A stretch of 51,125 nt of DNA from Streptomyces sp. NRRL F-5727 (GCF_000719555.1 NZ_JOGX01000046.1:1-51125), one strand, 5' to 3'. Positions 39,315 through 51,125 are shown, counted from the stretch's first letter. Notes: a model not told the origin generated them from the sequence alone. Translations and numbers: made by a program.

Positions 39315-39932
39315 TCAGAGGGAGGCCAGCAGGCCGTCCAGCGGGGCCGGTACGCGGGCGAGGTCGAGGGCCTCGACCAGCACGCGTCCGTAGCGGATCT
39401 TCCGGCCCGAGGTGGTGCCGAGGAAGCGGCGCATCCGCAGCAGCGGGCTGCGGTCGCGCTGGGCGGGCTGGTTCAGGAAGGTGCGCAGGGCACGCCCCTC
39501 GCCCTCGGCGTCGACCAGCTCGCCGACCCGGTCCACGCCGAGGGCGCGGATCAGCTCGTCCTCCAGGTCGGCGACGCAGACGAAGAAGGCGTCCGGGTCG
39601 GCCCCGGCGGCGGCCAGGCCGCGCGCGTAGTGGGAGCGTTCGGCGTCGTCGCAGAGGCCGGTGAGGCGCAGCCCGAGGCCGGACGGGCCGAGCAGGCGGG
39701 CGTGGCGGGCGGCGTTGGTGGCCCCGTTCATGGACAGCACGCAGACGCCCTCGGCGGCGAGGTCACGGCCGCGGCGTTCGGCCAGCGCCTCGACGGCCGC
39801 GACGTCGCTGCGGCCTTCGAGGAGCACCACGGTGCGGACGGGGAGGCGGGCGGCGAGGTCGCGCGCGGCGTCGCCGGGTCCGCCGGCCGCCCAGGCGGCG
39901 ACCTCGGCCCGGAAGGCGTCCATGTCGGTCAT
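39315..39932 (-). CDS. Stand-alone TOPRIM (OLD-like) protein
   Basis: A 205-residue protein. VRTVVLLEGRSDVAAVEALAERR (about 31-53) carries the TOPRIM Glu, VCVLSMNGATNAARHARLL a strand-loop-helix, and LTGLCDDAERSHYARGL the Asp-rich DxD-like motif (DDAE), followed by FFVCVADLEDELIRALG. It matches the C-terminal TOPRIM domain of OLD-family nucleases and related ATP-dependent endonuclease annotations, but no ABC ATPase is fused or adjacent. A nuclease activity is inferred only. The C-terminus LARVPAPLDGLLASL is typical of streptomycete members. Confidence 0.8.
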   Translation of the reverse strand: MTDMDAFRAEVAAWAAGGPGDAARDLAARLPVRTVVLLEGRSDVAAVEALAERRGRDLAAEGVCVLSMNGATNAARHARLLGPSGLGLRLTGLCDDAERSHYARGLAAAGADPDAFFVCVADLEDELIRALGVDRVGELVDAEGEGRALRTFLNQPAQRDRSPLLRMRRFLGTTSGRKIRYGRVLVEALDLARVPAPLDGLLASL

Positions 39933-40005
39933 GACAGGAGTCTCGGCGCTCGGCGGCCGGGACGGTACCGGTTTTCGGGGCGCGACGGCGCGGCTCCCCG
40001 CCGGG

Positions 40006-40494
40006 TCAGTAGCGCAGGGCGGTGGGGACCGAGGCGGTGACGGTGCCGGAGAGCTTGTGGGTGCTGCGGGCGGTGCCGTCGCCCGGTTTGCCGGCCGGCA
40101 CGTCGGAGATGGTGACGACGACCGTGTCGACCAGCTTGCCGTCGCCGTCCTTGAACTCCACCTGCACCGCGAACGAGCGGGTCTTGTCGTCGGTGTTGTT
40201 CACGGTGACCGGGACGGTGGTGCGGCCGTCGGCGTCGGTGCCGGGGTCGCCGAGCGTCACCGCGTCCTTGGCGTCGACGCCGTCCTTGACCTCGGACAGC
40301 TGCTGCTTGGCCTGGTCGGCGGCCTTCCGGGCGGCGTCCGAGAGTCCCTCGGCGGCGGACTCGACCGCGGAGGCGGCCTCGCTGACCGCCCCCGAGACGG
40401 GGTTGTCGACCTCGTCCGAGCAGGCCGCCGTGCCCATCAGGACGGCTCCCGCCAGCAGGCCGCCGGCGGCGCCCCGTACCCAGCGTCCGGTCAT
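40006..40494 (-). CDS. Secreted lipoprotein with beta-sandwich domain
   Basis: A 162-residue protein from ATG 40494 (GAGGGAGA upstream). The lipoprotein signal is MTGRWVRGAAGG then AVLMGTAACSDE with the lipid Cys at about 25. A helical, Ala-rich stalk (VSEAASAVESAAEGLSDAAR) and a beta domain follow: TTVPVTVNNTDDKTRSFAVQ, FKDGDGKLVDTVVVTIS. The beta part resembles FxLYD-like domains that occur in surface lipoproteins. Function unknown. Confidence 0.75.
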   Translation of the reverse strand: MTGRWVRGAAGGLLAGAVLMGTAACSDEVDNPVSGAVSEAASAVESAAEGLSDAARKAADQAKQQLSEVKDGVDAKDAVTLGDPGTDADGRTTVPVTVNNTDDKTRSFAVQVEFKDGDGKLVDTVVVTISDVPAGKPGDGTARSTHKLSGTVTASVPTALRY

Positions 40495-40574
40495 GTCGTG
40501 GTCTCCCTCGGCTCGCATGCGGTCGTCGGCCCCAGTCAACGGCAGCGCCCGGCGACCCGCATCCCGGGGGCGTG

Positions 40575-41546
40575 TCACACGGCGTCGCCCCGCAGGGCGG
40601 GCAGCAGGGTGGTGCGGGCCCATTCCAGGAAGGGGCCCTGGTGGGCGCCGCCGATCTGGACGAGCGCGAGGTCGGTGAAGCCTGCCTCGCGGTAGGCGTC
40701 GGCGGCCTTCACCACCGCGCCGGGGTCGTCGCCGCAGGGGATCGCTTCGGCCACGTCCTCGGGTTCGATGTGGGCGGACGCCTGGGCGAAGCTCGCCGGC
40801 AGCGGCAGCTCGGGGTTGACCCGCCAGCCGCCGAGCGCCCAGCGGAACTGCTCGTACGCGCGGGCGACGGCGGCGTCGCGGTCGGTGTCGTAGCAGAGGG
40901 CGAGCTGTCCGATCCTGGGCTTGCCCGCGCCGCCGTGGCGGTCGAAGTCCTCGGTCAGCTCCCGGCGCGGTTCGACGGCGACGAGGAGGTCGGCGCGGCG
41001 GCCGGCGAGCGCGCTGGAGCGGGGGCCGGAGGCGGCGATGCCGATCGGCGGCGGCCGGTCGGGCAGGTCCCAGAGGCGGGCGGCGGTCACGTCGAAGTGC
41101 CGCCCGTGGTGGTTCACGTACTCCCCGGTGAAGAGGGCGCGGATGATGTCCACGGCCTCCTCCAGGCGCTCCAGGCGGACGCGGGCGGTGGGCCAGCCCG
41201 TGCCGGTGACGTGCTCGTTGAGGTTCTCGCCGGAGCCGAGGCCCAGCCGGAAGCGGCCCTCGGAGAGGAGCTGGAGCGTCGCCGCCTTCTGCGCGACGAC
41301 GGCCGGGTGGTAGCGGAAGGTCGGGCAGGTCACGAAGGTCATCAGCGGGATGCGGGAGGTGGCCTGGGCCGCGGCGCCGAGCACGCTCCACGCGTACGGG
41401 GCGTGTCCCTGGGCATCGAGCCAGGGGAAGGAGTGGTCGGAGATCACGGAGAAGTCGAAACCGACGCGTTCGGCCTCGACCACGTGGTCGACCAGCTCAC
41501 GCGGGCCCGCCTGCTCGGTCATCATCGTGTAGCCGAAGTTCGTCAT
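40575..41546 (-). CDS. LLM-class F420-dependent oxidoreductase (TIGR03557-like)
   Basis: A 323-residue luciferase-fold protein from ATG 41546. N-terminus MTNFGYTMMTEQAGPRELV, then ISDHSFPWLDAQGHAPYAWS, FVTCPTFRYHPAVVAQKAAT, FRLGLGSGENLNEHVTG and YREAGFTDLALVQIG. The pattern matches the F420-dependent glucose-6-phosphate dehydrogenase-related subgroup. It differs clearly from the LLM protein at 19326. Substrate unknown; monocistronic. Confidence 0.88.
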   Translation of the reverse strand: MTNFGYTMMTEQAGPRELVDHVVEAERVGFDFSVISDHSFPWLDAQGHAPYAWSVLGAAAQATSRIPLMTFVTCPTFRYHPAVVAQKAATLQLLSEGRFRLGLGSGENLNEHVTGTGWPTARVRLERLEEAVDIIRALFTGEYVNHHGRHFDVTAARLWDLPDRPPPIGIAASGPRSSALAGRRADLLVAVEPRRELTEDFDRHGGAGKPRIGQLALCYDTDRDAAVARAYEQFRWALGGWRVNPELPLPASFAQASAHIEPEDVAEAIPCGDDPGAVVKAADAYREAGFTDLALVQIGGAHQGPFLEWARTTLLPALRGDAV

Positions 41547-41605
41547 GCGCGGCGCCTTGCCGGGGGCGCCGGTTCGTAAACGGGTTCCGGCCGGCGGGCG
41601 GCGGA

Positions 41606-41635
41606 GAGCCCCCGGCGGCGGGCCGCCGGGGGCTC
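41606..41635 (-). terminator. Strong hairpin terminator
   Basis: Perfect 13-bp arms GAGCCCCCGGCGG (41606-41618) and CCGCCGGGGGCTC (41623-41635) with a four-base loop, 3 bp beyond the stop of the small STAS-like gene. There is no T-tract, which is usual in streptomycetes. Confidence 0.75.
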
Positions 41636-41638
41636 GGG

Positions 41639-41911
41639 TCACTCCTGGAGGGGTGTCGCGGCGACCGTGACGGGGCCGACGACGGTGAGGGGTATCCGGA
41701 CGTTCTCGCAGAAGCGGCGCACCTTGGACAGCACGCTGAGCGAGGCGGGGGTGGGGTCGGCGGTGGAGAGCTGGACCCGGACGTGCCGGGGCCGGTGGGC
41801 GTGGGCCAGTGCCTGGGCCTCCAGGTCGGCCGCGGAGCGGCTGGTGTGGGCGAGGTCGCCGGGGAGCGACAGGTGCAGGACGCCTTCCTCGAAGGCGTGG
41901 CCGATGAGCAT
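41639..41911 (-). CDS. Small STAS-like protein
   Basis: A 90-residue protein with an excellent AAGGAGG before ATG 41911. Alternating strands and helices, GVLHLSLPGDLAHTSRSAA, VRVQLSTADPTPASLSVLS and FCENVRIPLTVVGPV, resemble a short STAS anti-sigma-antagonist fold: a D/T strand end, then a helix and a final LTVVG strand. The phosphoacceptor Ser could be in STADPTPAS. Identity is tentative. Monocistronic, closed by the strong terminator at 41606. Confidence 0.6.
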   Translation of the reverse strand: MLIGHAFEEGVLHLSLPGDLAHTSRSAADLEAQALAHAHRPRHVRVQLSTADPTPASLSVLSKVRRFCENVRIPLTVVGPVTVAATPLQE

Positions 41912-42097
41912 GACCGCCTCCTTCCGTCGTACGCCGTCCCACCGCCCGGAGGCGGCGGGACGGACGGTTTCCGTCAAGGCGTTGTGCCGGCACGCAAGCA
42001 CCAGGCTGGCAGACGCGGACCGTGTCCGCACCCGCACCGCCCGCAGCCACCGGACCGGCGGGGCGGGCGAACCCGCTGGTCGGGGCGGGTCCGCGGG

Positions 42098-43930
42098 TCA
42101 GTGGGACACGGTGGCCTCCGGTCCGGTCCGGCCGGTCGGGGTGTCGTCGAGGAAGCCGCCCGACTGGTGCTGCCAGAGCTTGGCGTACGCGCCGTCGGCG
42201 GCGAGGAGTTCGTGGTGGTCGCCCTGCTCGACGATCCGGCCGCGGTCGAGGACGACGAGCCGGTCCATGCCGGCGACGGTGGAGAGCCGGTGGGCCACGA
42301 CGAGCGCGGTCCGGCCCTCCATGAGGCGCCACAGCGCGTCCTGGACGAGGAGTTCGCTCTCGGAGTCGAGGGCGCTGGTCGCCTCGTCGAGGAGGAGGAT
42401 CGGCGCGTCGCGGAGGATCGCCCGGGCGAGCGCGACGCGCTGCCGCTGCCCGCCGGAGAGCTTCACCCCGCGCTCCCCGACCAGGGTGTCGAAGCCGTCG
42501 GGCAGCGCGTCGGCGAACTCGGTGACGTGGGCGGCCTCGGCGGCCCGGCGGATCTCGGCGTCGGTGGCCCCGGGGCGCGCGAAGGCGATGTTCTCCCTGA
42601 GGGTGCGGTGGAACATCGCCGGATCCTGCGGTACGGAGGCGATGAGGCCGCGGAGGTCGGACTGGCGCATGCGGCTGATGTCCTGACCGCCGATCAGGAT
42701 CCGGCCGCCGTCGACGTCGGTCATCCGCAGCAGCAGCCGGGTGAGGGTGGTCTTGCCGCCGCCGGAGCGGCCGACGAAGCCGACCTTGGTGCCGCCGGGC
42801 ACGTCCAGGTCGAGCCCCTCGAACAGCGGCTTCGCGCCCCGGTGGGCGAAGTGCACTCCCTCGAAGCGGACGTGTCCGGCCGGGCCGGCGAGCGGCTCGG
42901 GGGCGGGCGGGTCCACGACGGTCGGCGGTTCGAGGAGGAGTTCGGTGAACTGGGCGGCCTCCGTCATGGAGCTCTCCAGCCGCCGGTAGATCTGGTTGAA
43001 CTCGAACATGATGCGGGTGGCGTTGGCGTAGTACGTGAACGCCACGATGATCGCCTCCACGCCTTGCTCCCCCGCCCCGAGCATCAGGGCGAGCACCAGC
43101 CCGAGGACGTTGGTGACGACGGAGAGCGGCGCGACGAGGGTGTCGATGCGCAGGTTGCCGTAGTCCCAGGAGCGCAGGGTGATCCGGCGCGACTCCGCGA
43201 CGCGGGACCGGTGTTCGACGGCCTCCCGCTCCTCGGCGGCGAAGGAGCGGACGGTGTCCATGTTCATCAGCACGTCGGCGACGTGCCCCGACACCCGGGC
43301 GATAGCCTCCTCGCGCTCGGCGACGATGACCTGCCGGCGGCGGATCAGCGGCACCACGCACACGGCGGTGAGCGCGATCATGACCAGCAGGCCGACGACG
43401 AGCAGCGGGTCGTACTGCCACAGCACGACCGAGGCGAACAGGAGCGGGACGAGGCTGCCCATGATCTGGAAGGTCAGGGTGTCGACGAAGTCCTCGAAGC
43501 GGGAGGCGAAGCTGATGACCCGCTTGGTGAGGGAGCCCGCGAAGTTGTCGTGGAAGAACGCCGCGTCCTTGGCGAAGAGTTCGTCCATGCCGACGACGTA
43601 GAGGTGCTCGATGCCGCGGGCGTCGAGCCGGTTGAGGCAGTGGAGTCCGACCCGCCACAGCGCCTCGCCGAGGAGCAGCACGGCGGCGAAGGCGAGGGCG
43701 TAGGGCAGGACCGAGTCGAGGGTGGTGGGGCCGCCGTCGGCGACCCGGCCGACGAGCTTGGCGACCACGAGGGGCGCGAGGTAGTTGATGCCGATGTTCC
43801 CGAGGGCCGGGAGCAGCAGCGCGGGCACGGCCACCCGTCGCAGCCGCAGCAGTTCTCCCCCGTAATGGCGGAGCGCGAGGCGGACGGGGCCTTCGCCCGG
43901 CCCGCCGCCGCGTTGTTCTGACGTTCCCAT
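42098..43930 (-). CDS. ABC exporter (fused permease-ATPase)
   Basis: A 610-residue half-transporter. Six TMs in the first 320 residues are followed by an ATPase with Walker A VGRSGGGKTTLTRLLLR, Q-loop ASVPQDPAMF, signature VKLSGGQRQRVALARA, Walker B ILLLDEATSALD and H-loop VAHRLSTVAGMD. It functions as a homodimer or with a partner not present here. ATG 43930 follows GGAAGG. The type fits lipid, peptide or drug export (MsbA/LmrA group); the cargo is unknown. Confidence 0.9.
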   Translation of the reverse strand: MGTSEQRGGGPGEGPVRLALRHYGGELLRLRRVAVPALLLPALGNIGINYLAPLVVAKLVGRVADGGPTTLDSVLPYALAFAAVLLLGEALWRVGLHCLNRLDARGIEHLYVVGMDELFAKDAAFFHDNFAGSLTKRVISFASRFEDFVDTLTFQIMGSLVPLLFASVVLWQYDPLLVVGLLVMIALTAVCVVPLIRRRQVIVAEREEAIARVSGHVADVLMNMDTVRSFAAEEREAVEHRSRVAESRRITLRSWDYGNLRIDTLVAPLSVVTNVLGLVLALMLGAGEQGVEAIIVAFTYYANATRIMFEFNQIYRRLESSMTEAAQFTELLLEPPTVVDPPAPEPLAGPAGHVRFEGVHFAHRGAKPLFEGLDLDVPGGTKVGFVGRSGGGKTTLTRLLLRMTDVDGGRILIGGQDISRMRQSDLRGLIASVPQDPAMFHRTLRENIAFARPGATDAEIRRAAEAAHVTEFADALPDGFDTLVGERGVKLSGGQRQRVALARAILRDAPILLLDEATSALDSESELLVQDALWRLMEGRTALVVAHRLSTVAGMDRLVVLDRGRIVEQGDHHELLAADGAYAKLWQHQSGGFLDDTPTGRTGPEATVSH

Positions 43931-44060
43931 CACGACCTTCCGTCGTCGTTCCGACACATACGGTGACGGAGTGTGGCGGAGGACGGACCGGGCGGTCCAC
44001 GGATTTTCCGGGCGACCCGGGAGCGGACGGGCCGCGTGCGGGGGGCGCGGGCCGCGGGGC

Positions 44061-44873
44061 TCAGCCGCGCAGCGCGGCGGTGAAGGCGGCGAGCTCGCGC
44101 ACGACCCGGTCCGGGTCCTCCCAGTACACGACGTGCCCGGCGCCCTCGTGGACGAGGAACCGGGAGTCGGGGATCGCGTCGAGGATCAGCTGCTGGTCCG
44201 AACGGGTGAGCACCGGGTCGCGGTCGCCCCAGACGACGAGGGTCGGGACGAGGATCCCGGTGAGCGTGGCCGCGAGGTCGGTCTCCAGGAGTCCGCGCAG
44301 GACCTCGCGCCAGACCCGGGCCGGGGCCTTCAGGCTCTCGTCGACGATGGTCTCCAGGAAGCCGGGCGCCACCCGGCCGGCGAGCCCGCGGGTGAACTCG
44401 GCGGCGAAGGCGCGGTCCACCGGGTCCCGCAGGGCCTGGACGGTCTCCCACAGGCCGGTGACGCCGGGCTTGTCCGCGAGCAGGGCCGGGACGCCGAGGA
44501 GGACGAGCCCGGCGACCCGGTCGGGCCGCCGGCCGGCGACGATCCGGGCCTGGACCCCGCCGCTGGAGCCGCCGACGAGGACGGCCCGCTCGATGCCGAG
44601 GTGGTCGAGGAAGGCGACGAGGTCGTCGGCGAAGTCCTCCGGGAGGTACCCCTCCGCCGGCTTGTCCGCGTCGCCGTGGCCGCGCTGGGTCGGCGCGTAG
44701 GCGTGCAGGGCGGACGGCATGGCCCGCAGCATCGGCTCGAAGGTCCACCAGGAGTCGGCGTAGCCGTGGACGAGGACGAGCGGCGGCCCGCTCCCTGGAC
44801 GCCCGGCCTCCGCGTAGGGGAGCGTCGGGCGCCCGTCGCCGAGGACGGCGCGGTGCACGGCGACGGCGGCCAT
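44061..44873 (-). CDS. Alpha/beta hydrolase
   Basis: A 270-residue hydrolase. Oxyanion strand LVLVHGYADSWWTFEPM, nucleophile elbow VGGSSGGVQA (Ser about 109), acid VVWGDRDPVLT and His in HEGAGHVVYWEDP complete the triad. The cap region AFAAEFTRGLAGRVAPGFLE resembles epoxide hydrolase/haloalkane-type members. Substrate unknown. It starts 130 bp upstream of the ABC exporter on the same strand. Confidence 0.88.
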   Translation of the reverse strand: MAAVAVHRAVLGDGRPTLPYAEAGRPGSGPPLVLVHGYADSWWTFEPMLRAMPSALHAYAPTQRGHGDADKPAEGYLPEDFADDLVAFLDHLGIERAVLVGGSSGGVQARIVAGRRPDRVAGLVLLGVPALLADKPGVTGLWETVQALRDPVDRAFAAEFTRGLAGRVAPGFLETIVDESLKAPARVWREVLRGLLETDLAATLTGILVPTLVVWGDRDPVLTRSDQQLILDAIPDSRFLVHEGAGHVVYWEDPDRVVRELAAFTAALRG

Positions 44874-45027
44874 CGGCGCCCTCCTGTCTCTCCCGACCCA
44901 GCGTAGGAACGCTTGCCCTGGCCCTCAACACGGGACCGGCCCCGGCAGGCATGCGGCGGGCCGTTCCGGGGCAGCCGCGCTGTGCGCCCGGCACCCGATG
45001 CCGCGCCGCCGCCCCCAGGAGGCAGCC

Positions 45028-48535
<3,508 letters not shown>

Positions 48536-48556
48536 GGCACGCCGCCCGCGCCGGGT

Positions 48557-48607
48557 CCGTCCGGGCACGGGCCGGCGCCCGGACGGTCGTGCTGCGGCCG
48601 TCCGGGC
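48557..48607. terminator. Inverted repeat with a third copy, after katG
   Basis: CCGTCCGGGC (48557-48566), a 10-nt loop, GCCCGGACGG (48577-48586), then a further CCGTCCGGGC (48598-48607) that can also pair with the middle arm. It lies 22 bp after the katG stop, in the convergent gap with the small secreted protein gene. Confidence 0.65.
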
Positions 48608-48640
48608 GCCGGAGTCCTGCGGAGTGCGGTGGAGGTGACG

Positions 48641-48940
48641 TCAGGTGGAGATCTCGGGGAGCAGCCCGGTGACCGGCGCGGCCTGGTCGGTGAGCTGGTG
48701 GAGCTGGTGGAGTTCGTTGATCCGGCTCAGCCCGCCGAGCTGCTCGCCGACGCCGGGGTAGGTGGCGCGGGCCTCCTCCGTCATGCCGGTGGTGGCGAGG
48801 TTGTCGAGTTCGGCGATGGGGCTGATCGGCGGTCCGAGCGGGCTCGCGGGGGCCGCGACGGCCTGTGTGGCGGCACCGCCGAGGCAGGAGAACGCGGCGG
48901 CGACGGCGAGGACCGAGGAGATGCGTCGAGGTGAGGTCAC
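48641..48940 (-). CDS. Small secreted hypothetical protein
   Basis: A 99-residue protein. Signal peptide MTSPRRISSVLAVAAAFS with cleavage near ATQAVAA-PAS (about residue 30) leaves a mature part of about 69 residues: PISPIAELDNLATTGM, GGLSRINELHQLHQLTDQA, GLLPEIST. It has no Cys in the mature part. The direct repeat HQLHQL comes from repeated codons. GTG 48940 with GAGGGT directly before it is preferred though spacing is tight. No family recognised. Confidence 0.65.
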   Translation of the reverse strand: MTSPRRISSVLAVAAAFSCLGGAATQAVAAPASPLGPPISPIAELDNLATTGMTEEARATYPGVGEQLGGLSRINELHQLHQLTDQAAPVTGLLPEIST

Positions 48941-48950
48941 ACCCTCACAA

Positions 48951-48962
48951 CGGAACGTTCCG
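48951..48962. promoter_or_regulatory. Palindrome CGGAACGTTCCG
   Basis: A perfect 12-bp palindrome 10 bp upstream of the GTG of the small secreted protein gene, in the divergent gap with the ROK-like regulator. It may be an operator; the GGAAC half could also mimic an ECF-sigma -35. Confidence 0.3.
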
Positions 48963-49096
48963 CCGGGGGACACGCGGCGGGCCGCGGCGTCCTCCGAACG
49001 GGCCACCGCTCCCCCGGCCGCCGGACCGGCCCACCGGCCGGGGACCGCGCTGTAGGCTGGCCGCCCGAACCAGGCCGACCCGCGTGCGGAGGGCAG

Positions 49097-50332
49097 TTGA
49101 CCGAGCTCGTGCGCGGCACCCCCGGACTCGTACGGGCGGTCAACGACCGCGCCGCCCTCCATCTGCTGCTCCGTCAGGGGCCGCTCACCCGCCCCGAGAT
49201 CAGCCGGCTCACCGGCCTGTCCAAGCCGACCGCCTCGCAGGTCCTGGCGCGCCTCGAAGGCGCGGGTCTGGTGGTGGGCAACGGGCTGCGCACCGGGCTG
49301 CCGGGCCGGGTGCCGGAGACGTACCGGGTCAATCCGGCGGCGGCCTACGCGACGGCCGTGGACGTGACGCCGGAGTGGATCGCGGTGCGGGCCGCGGACA
49401 TCACCGGCACGGTGCTCGGCGAGGCGGAGGCGCCCGCGCCGGCCGGGGGCGGCCGGGAGGCGCTGGTGGCGGCGCTGCGCGGGGCGCTGGCCCGGGTGCC
49501 GACGCCGGAGCCGCCGAGGCGGGTGGTGGTCGGGGTGCAGGGCGCGGTGGACCCGACGACCGGCCGGCTCGCCCACGCCAGCGAGGAGGACATGGCGGCC
49601 TGGTTCTTCCCGGACGTGGAGCGGACGCTCGGCGCGGAGCTCGGGGTGCCGGTCCGGATCGAGAACGACGTCAATCTCGCGGCGGTCGCCGAGCGGACGC
49701 ACGCGGCGGCCGGCTGCCCCGACTTCGTCCTGCTGTGGGCGGACGAGGGCCTGGGCGCGGCGCTCGTCCTGGACGGGCGGCTGCACCGCGGCCACTTCGG
49801 CGGCGCGGGCGAGGTCGGCTATCTGCCGCTGCCCGGCGCGCCGACCGCCCGCGAGGCCGGCGGCCCCTACGGGCGCCACGGCTACCAGGAGCTGGCGGGC
49901 GGGGACGCCGTACGGGAGCTGCTGCACGCGCACGGGGTGCCGGGCGCGGACTTCGCGGAGGCGGTCACGGAGGCGGTGCGCCGGGCCGGGTACGGGGCGG
50001 ACGCGCCGCCCGTGGGCGAGGAGGCCGAGGCGGCGCGGGCCGGGCTCGGGCGGGTGGCGGCCCGGCTCGCGGCCGGTCTCGCGTCGATCGTCACCGTCGT
50101 GGACCCCGGGCTCGTCGTCCTCGCGGGCCGGCTCTGCGCGGCGGGCGGTGAGCCGCTGCGCGCGCTGGTCGAGCGCGAGCTGCGGGTCCTCGCCCACTCC
50201 CGGGCCCGGATCCGGCTGTCGGGGGTGCCCGGGAACCCGGTGCTGGCGGGGGCGCTCGACCTGGCGCTGACGGCCGCCCGCGAGGAGGTCTTCGGCGGGC
50301 CGCCGCCGGTCGGCGGCGGCCCGGTCCTCTGA
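49097..50332 (+). CDS. ROK-family transcriptional regulator lacking the zinc motif
   Basis: 411 residues from TTG 49097 behind GGAGGG. MarR-like winged HTH (about 15-75): LLLRQGPLTRPEISRLTGLS, KPTASQVLARLEGAGLV. The ROK sugar-kinase fold follows: VVVGVQGAVDPTTGRL, VRIENDVNLAAVAER and LLWADEGLGAALVLDGRLHRG, then GGAGEVGYLPL. The usual CxCGxxGCxE zinc motif is missing; GGPYGRHGYQELAGG stands in its place. ROK regulators respond to sugars; effector and target here are unknown. Confidence 0.85.
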   Translation: MTELVRGTPGLVRAVNDRAALHLLLRQGPLTRPEISRLTGLSKPTASQVLARLEGAGLVVGNGLRTGLPGRVPETYRVNPAAAYATAVDVTPEWIAVRAADITGTVLGEAEAPAPAGGGREALVAALRGALARVPTPEPPRRVVVGVQGAVDPTTGRLAHASEEDMAAWFFPDVERTLGAELGVPVRIENDVNLAAVAERTHAAAGCPDFVLLWADEGLGAALVLDGRLHRGHFGGAGEVGYLPLPGAPTAREAGGPYGRHGYQELAGGDAVRELLHAHGVPGADFAEAVTEAVRRAGYGADAPPVGEEAEAARAGLGRVAARLAAGLASIVTVVDPGLVVLAGRLCAAGGEPLRALVERELRVLAHSRARIRLSGVPGNPVLAGALDLALTAAREEVFGGPPPVGGGPVL

Positions 50333-50339
50333 CGCCGGC

Positions 50340-51125
50340 TCAGCGGCGGGGGAACCAGCCCTTGCGGTCGGGTGCCGCGGCGGGCGCCTGCCAGGGGCTC
50401 GCGGGGACGGCCCCGGGGAAGAGGGGGCCCGTGCGCGGCTGCACCCGCTTGAGGCGGGCGGTCCACGGTCCGTCCGCCATCTCGAACTGGACGACGAGCG
50501 GGCCCTCGGGCAGCGGCACCTTCTCGCGCCGCCGGCCGATCTCGTTGACCACGTTCTCGTCGCGCGGGAGCACGGCGGGGTCCTCGTGCCCGGCCAGTTC
50601 GAAGACGTTGACGATGAGGTTGTCGTCGCCCCGGTAGTGGATCGCGAGGTCGGCGACGCCCCCGGTGTGCAGCACCACGTCGGGGCCCCGGAACTCCGCC
50701 TCCTGCTCGGTCAGCCGCCGGGCCGAGGCGAGCGGCACGACCTCCACCCGCCACGAGCCCTCGGCCTCCAGCCGGAGCCGCAGGGTGCCGCTGGCGGGGA
50801 CGGTGGTGAGCACCCGGCCGAAGTAGCGGTCCTCGGTGCTGTTGACCAGGTTGTCCGTCTCCTTGTTGCGCTTGTCGAGGACGTTCAGACCCGTGTAGCC
50901 CGCGTGGGGCACGTCCAGCTGGACGATGACGGGGCCGGGCGGCAGCCCGTCCACCGTGATCACGTCGTTGTCGCGTCCGGTCTCGACGTACGGGGCGAAC
51001 ACCGGCCCGTACGCCCACACGTCGTCCTGGGCGGGCGCCACGGGCGGTACGTATGCGGCGGGCGCGGGAGCGGCAGGCGCCGGCGCGGGCGGCGGGGGCG
51101 CGAAGCCCGGTGCGGGGGCCGGGGC
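50340..51125 (-). CDS. C-terminal part of a large protein with two beta repeats (5' end outside window)
   Basis: 261 codons are visible and the frame is open to the right edge. A Pro/Ala linker (APAPGFAPPPPAPAPAAPAP) precedes two similar beta modules: DNDVITVDGLPPGPVIVQLD to GSWRVEVVPLASAR, and DDNLIVNVFELAGHEDPAVL to GPWTARLKRVQPR. The modules share the D(N)-V/I pattern, a central GP-hydrophobic-VQ strand and a closing GxW-R-V strand. The upstream domain is not in the window; TerD-like stress proteins are one possibility but I cannot confirm it. It ends convergently with the ROK gene, 8 bp apart. Confidence 0.7.
   Translation of the reverse strand, partial: APAPAPGFAPPPPAPAPAAPAPAAYVPPVAPAQDDVWAYGPVFAPYVETGRDNDVITVDGLPPGPVIVQLDVPHAGYTGLNVLDKRNKETDNLVNSTEDRYFGRVLTTVPASGTLRLRLEAEGSWRVEVVPLASARRLTEQEAEFRGPDVVLHTGGVADLAIHYRGDDNLIVNVFELAGHEDPAVLPRDENVVNEIGRRREKVPLPEGPLVVQFEMADGPWTARLKRVQPRTGPLFPGAVPASPWQAPAAAPDRKGWFPRR

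Overview
The window is chromosomal DNA of a Streptomyces or very close relative. It is uniformly very GC-rich, with strong third-position GC, many GTG/TTG starts and ATGA stop/start overlaps. It carries several streptomycete hallmarks: conservon (cvn) operons, a CYP157-like P450 lacking the ExxR motif, a SpoIIE/GAF/HATPase phosphatase and F420-dependent oxidoreductases. I saw no tRNA, rRNA, CRISPR array, insertion sequence, integrase or phage module.

Left part (1-12.4 kb): a nitrate/nitrite-sensor (NIT) histidine kinase of CvnA type runs off the left edge, preceded by a 14-bp tandem repeat and an MHYT membrane sensor. Then come a methyltransferase, a decayed InlB-B-type repeat fragment, two small conserved proteins, a MOSC protein, a fatty-acid desaturase, and a coupled SNF2 ATPase / SWIM zinc-finger pair.

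Middle (12.4-27.7 kb): a five-gene conservon, cvnA-B-C-D plus a CYP157-like P450, converges with 5 bp to spare on a class I terpene synthase. After AlkB, an F420 oxidoreductase, a MESH1-like hydrolase, a PhnA-ArsR pair, a CASTOR/POLLUX-like channel and an SDR, a second conservon cvnA-B-C-D follows. With the left-edge kinase, three conservon-type sensor systems lie within about 28 kb. In each complete operon cvnC and cvnD overlap by exactly 20 bp.

Right part (27.7-51.1 kb): a PfkB sugar/nucleoside kinase sits behind tandem GCAAG-N2-CTTGC palindromes and a hairpin that can hide its Shine-Dalgarno. Next are CbiZ, a ThrE-type exporter, an APC permease with a small membrane protein, a polysaccharide deacetylase, a GAF-PP2C-HATPase regulator, an orphan NO synthase oxygenase (TTG start), a Cys-rich protein, a DUF1707 protein divergent from a TetR regulator with a clear operator between them, a TOPRIM protein, a lipoprotein, a second F420 oxidoreductase, a small STAS-like protein, an ABC exporter, an alpha/beta hydrolase, an arginine:glycine-type amidinotransferase, KatG, a small secreted protein, a ROK-like regulator without the zinc motif, and a truncated two-repeat beta protein at the right edge.

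Most genes are short independent units. The clearest functional groupings are the conservon/P450/terpene block, the SNF2-SWIM pair, the phnA-arsR pair, the APC permease pair and the divergent TetR/DUF1707 pair. Two unlinked genes use arginine (NO synthase and amidinotransferase), and a NIT sensor kinase lies in the same window as the NO synthase; any functional link is inference.
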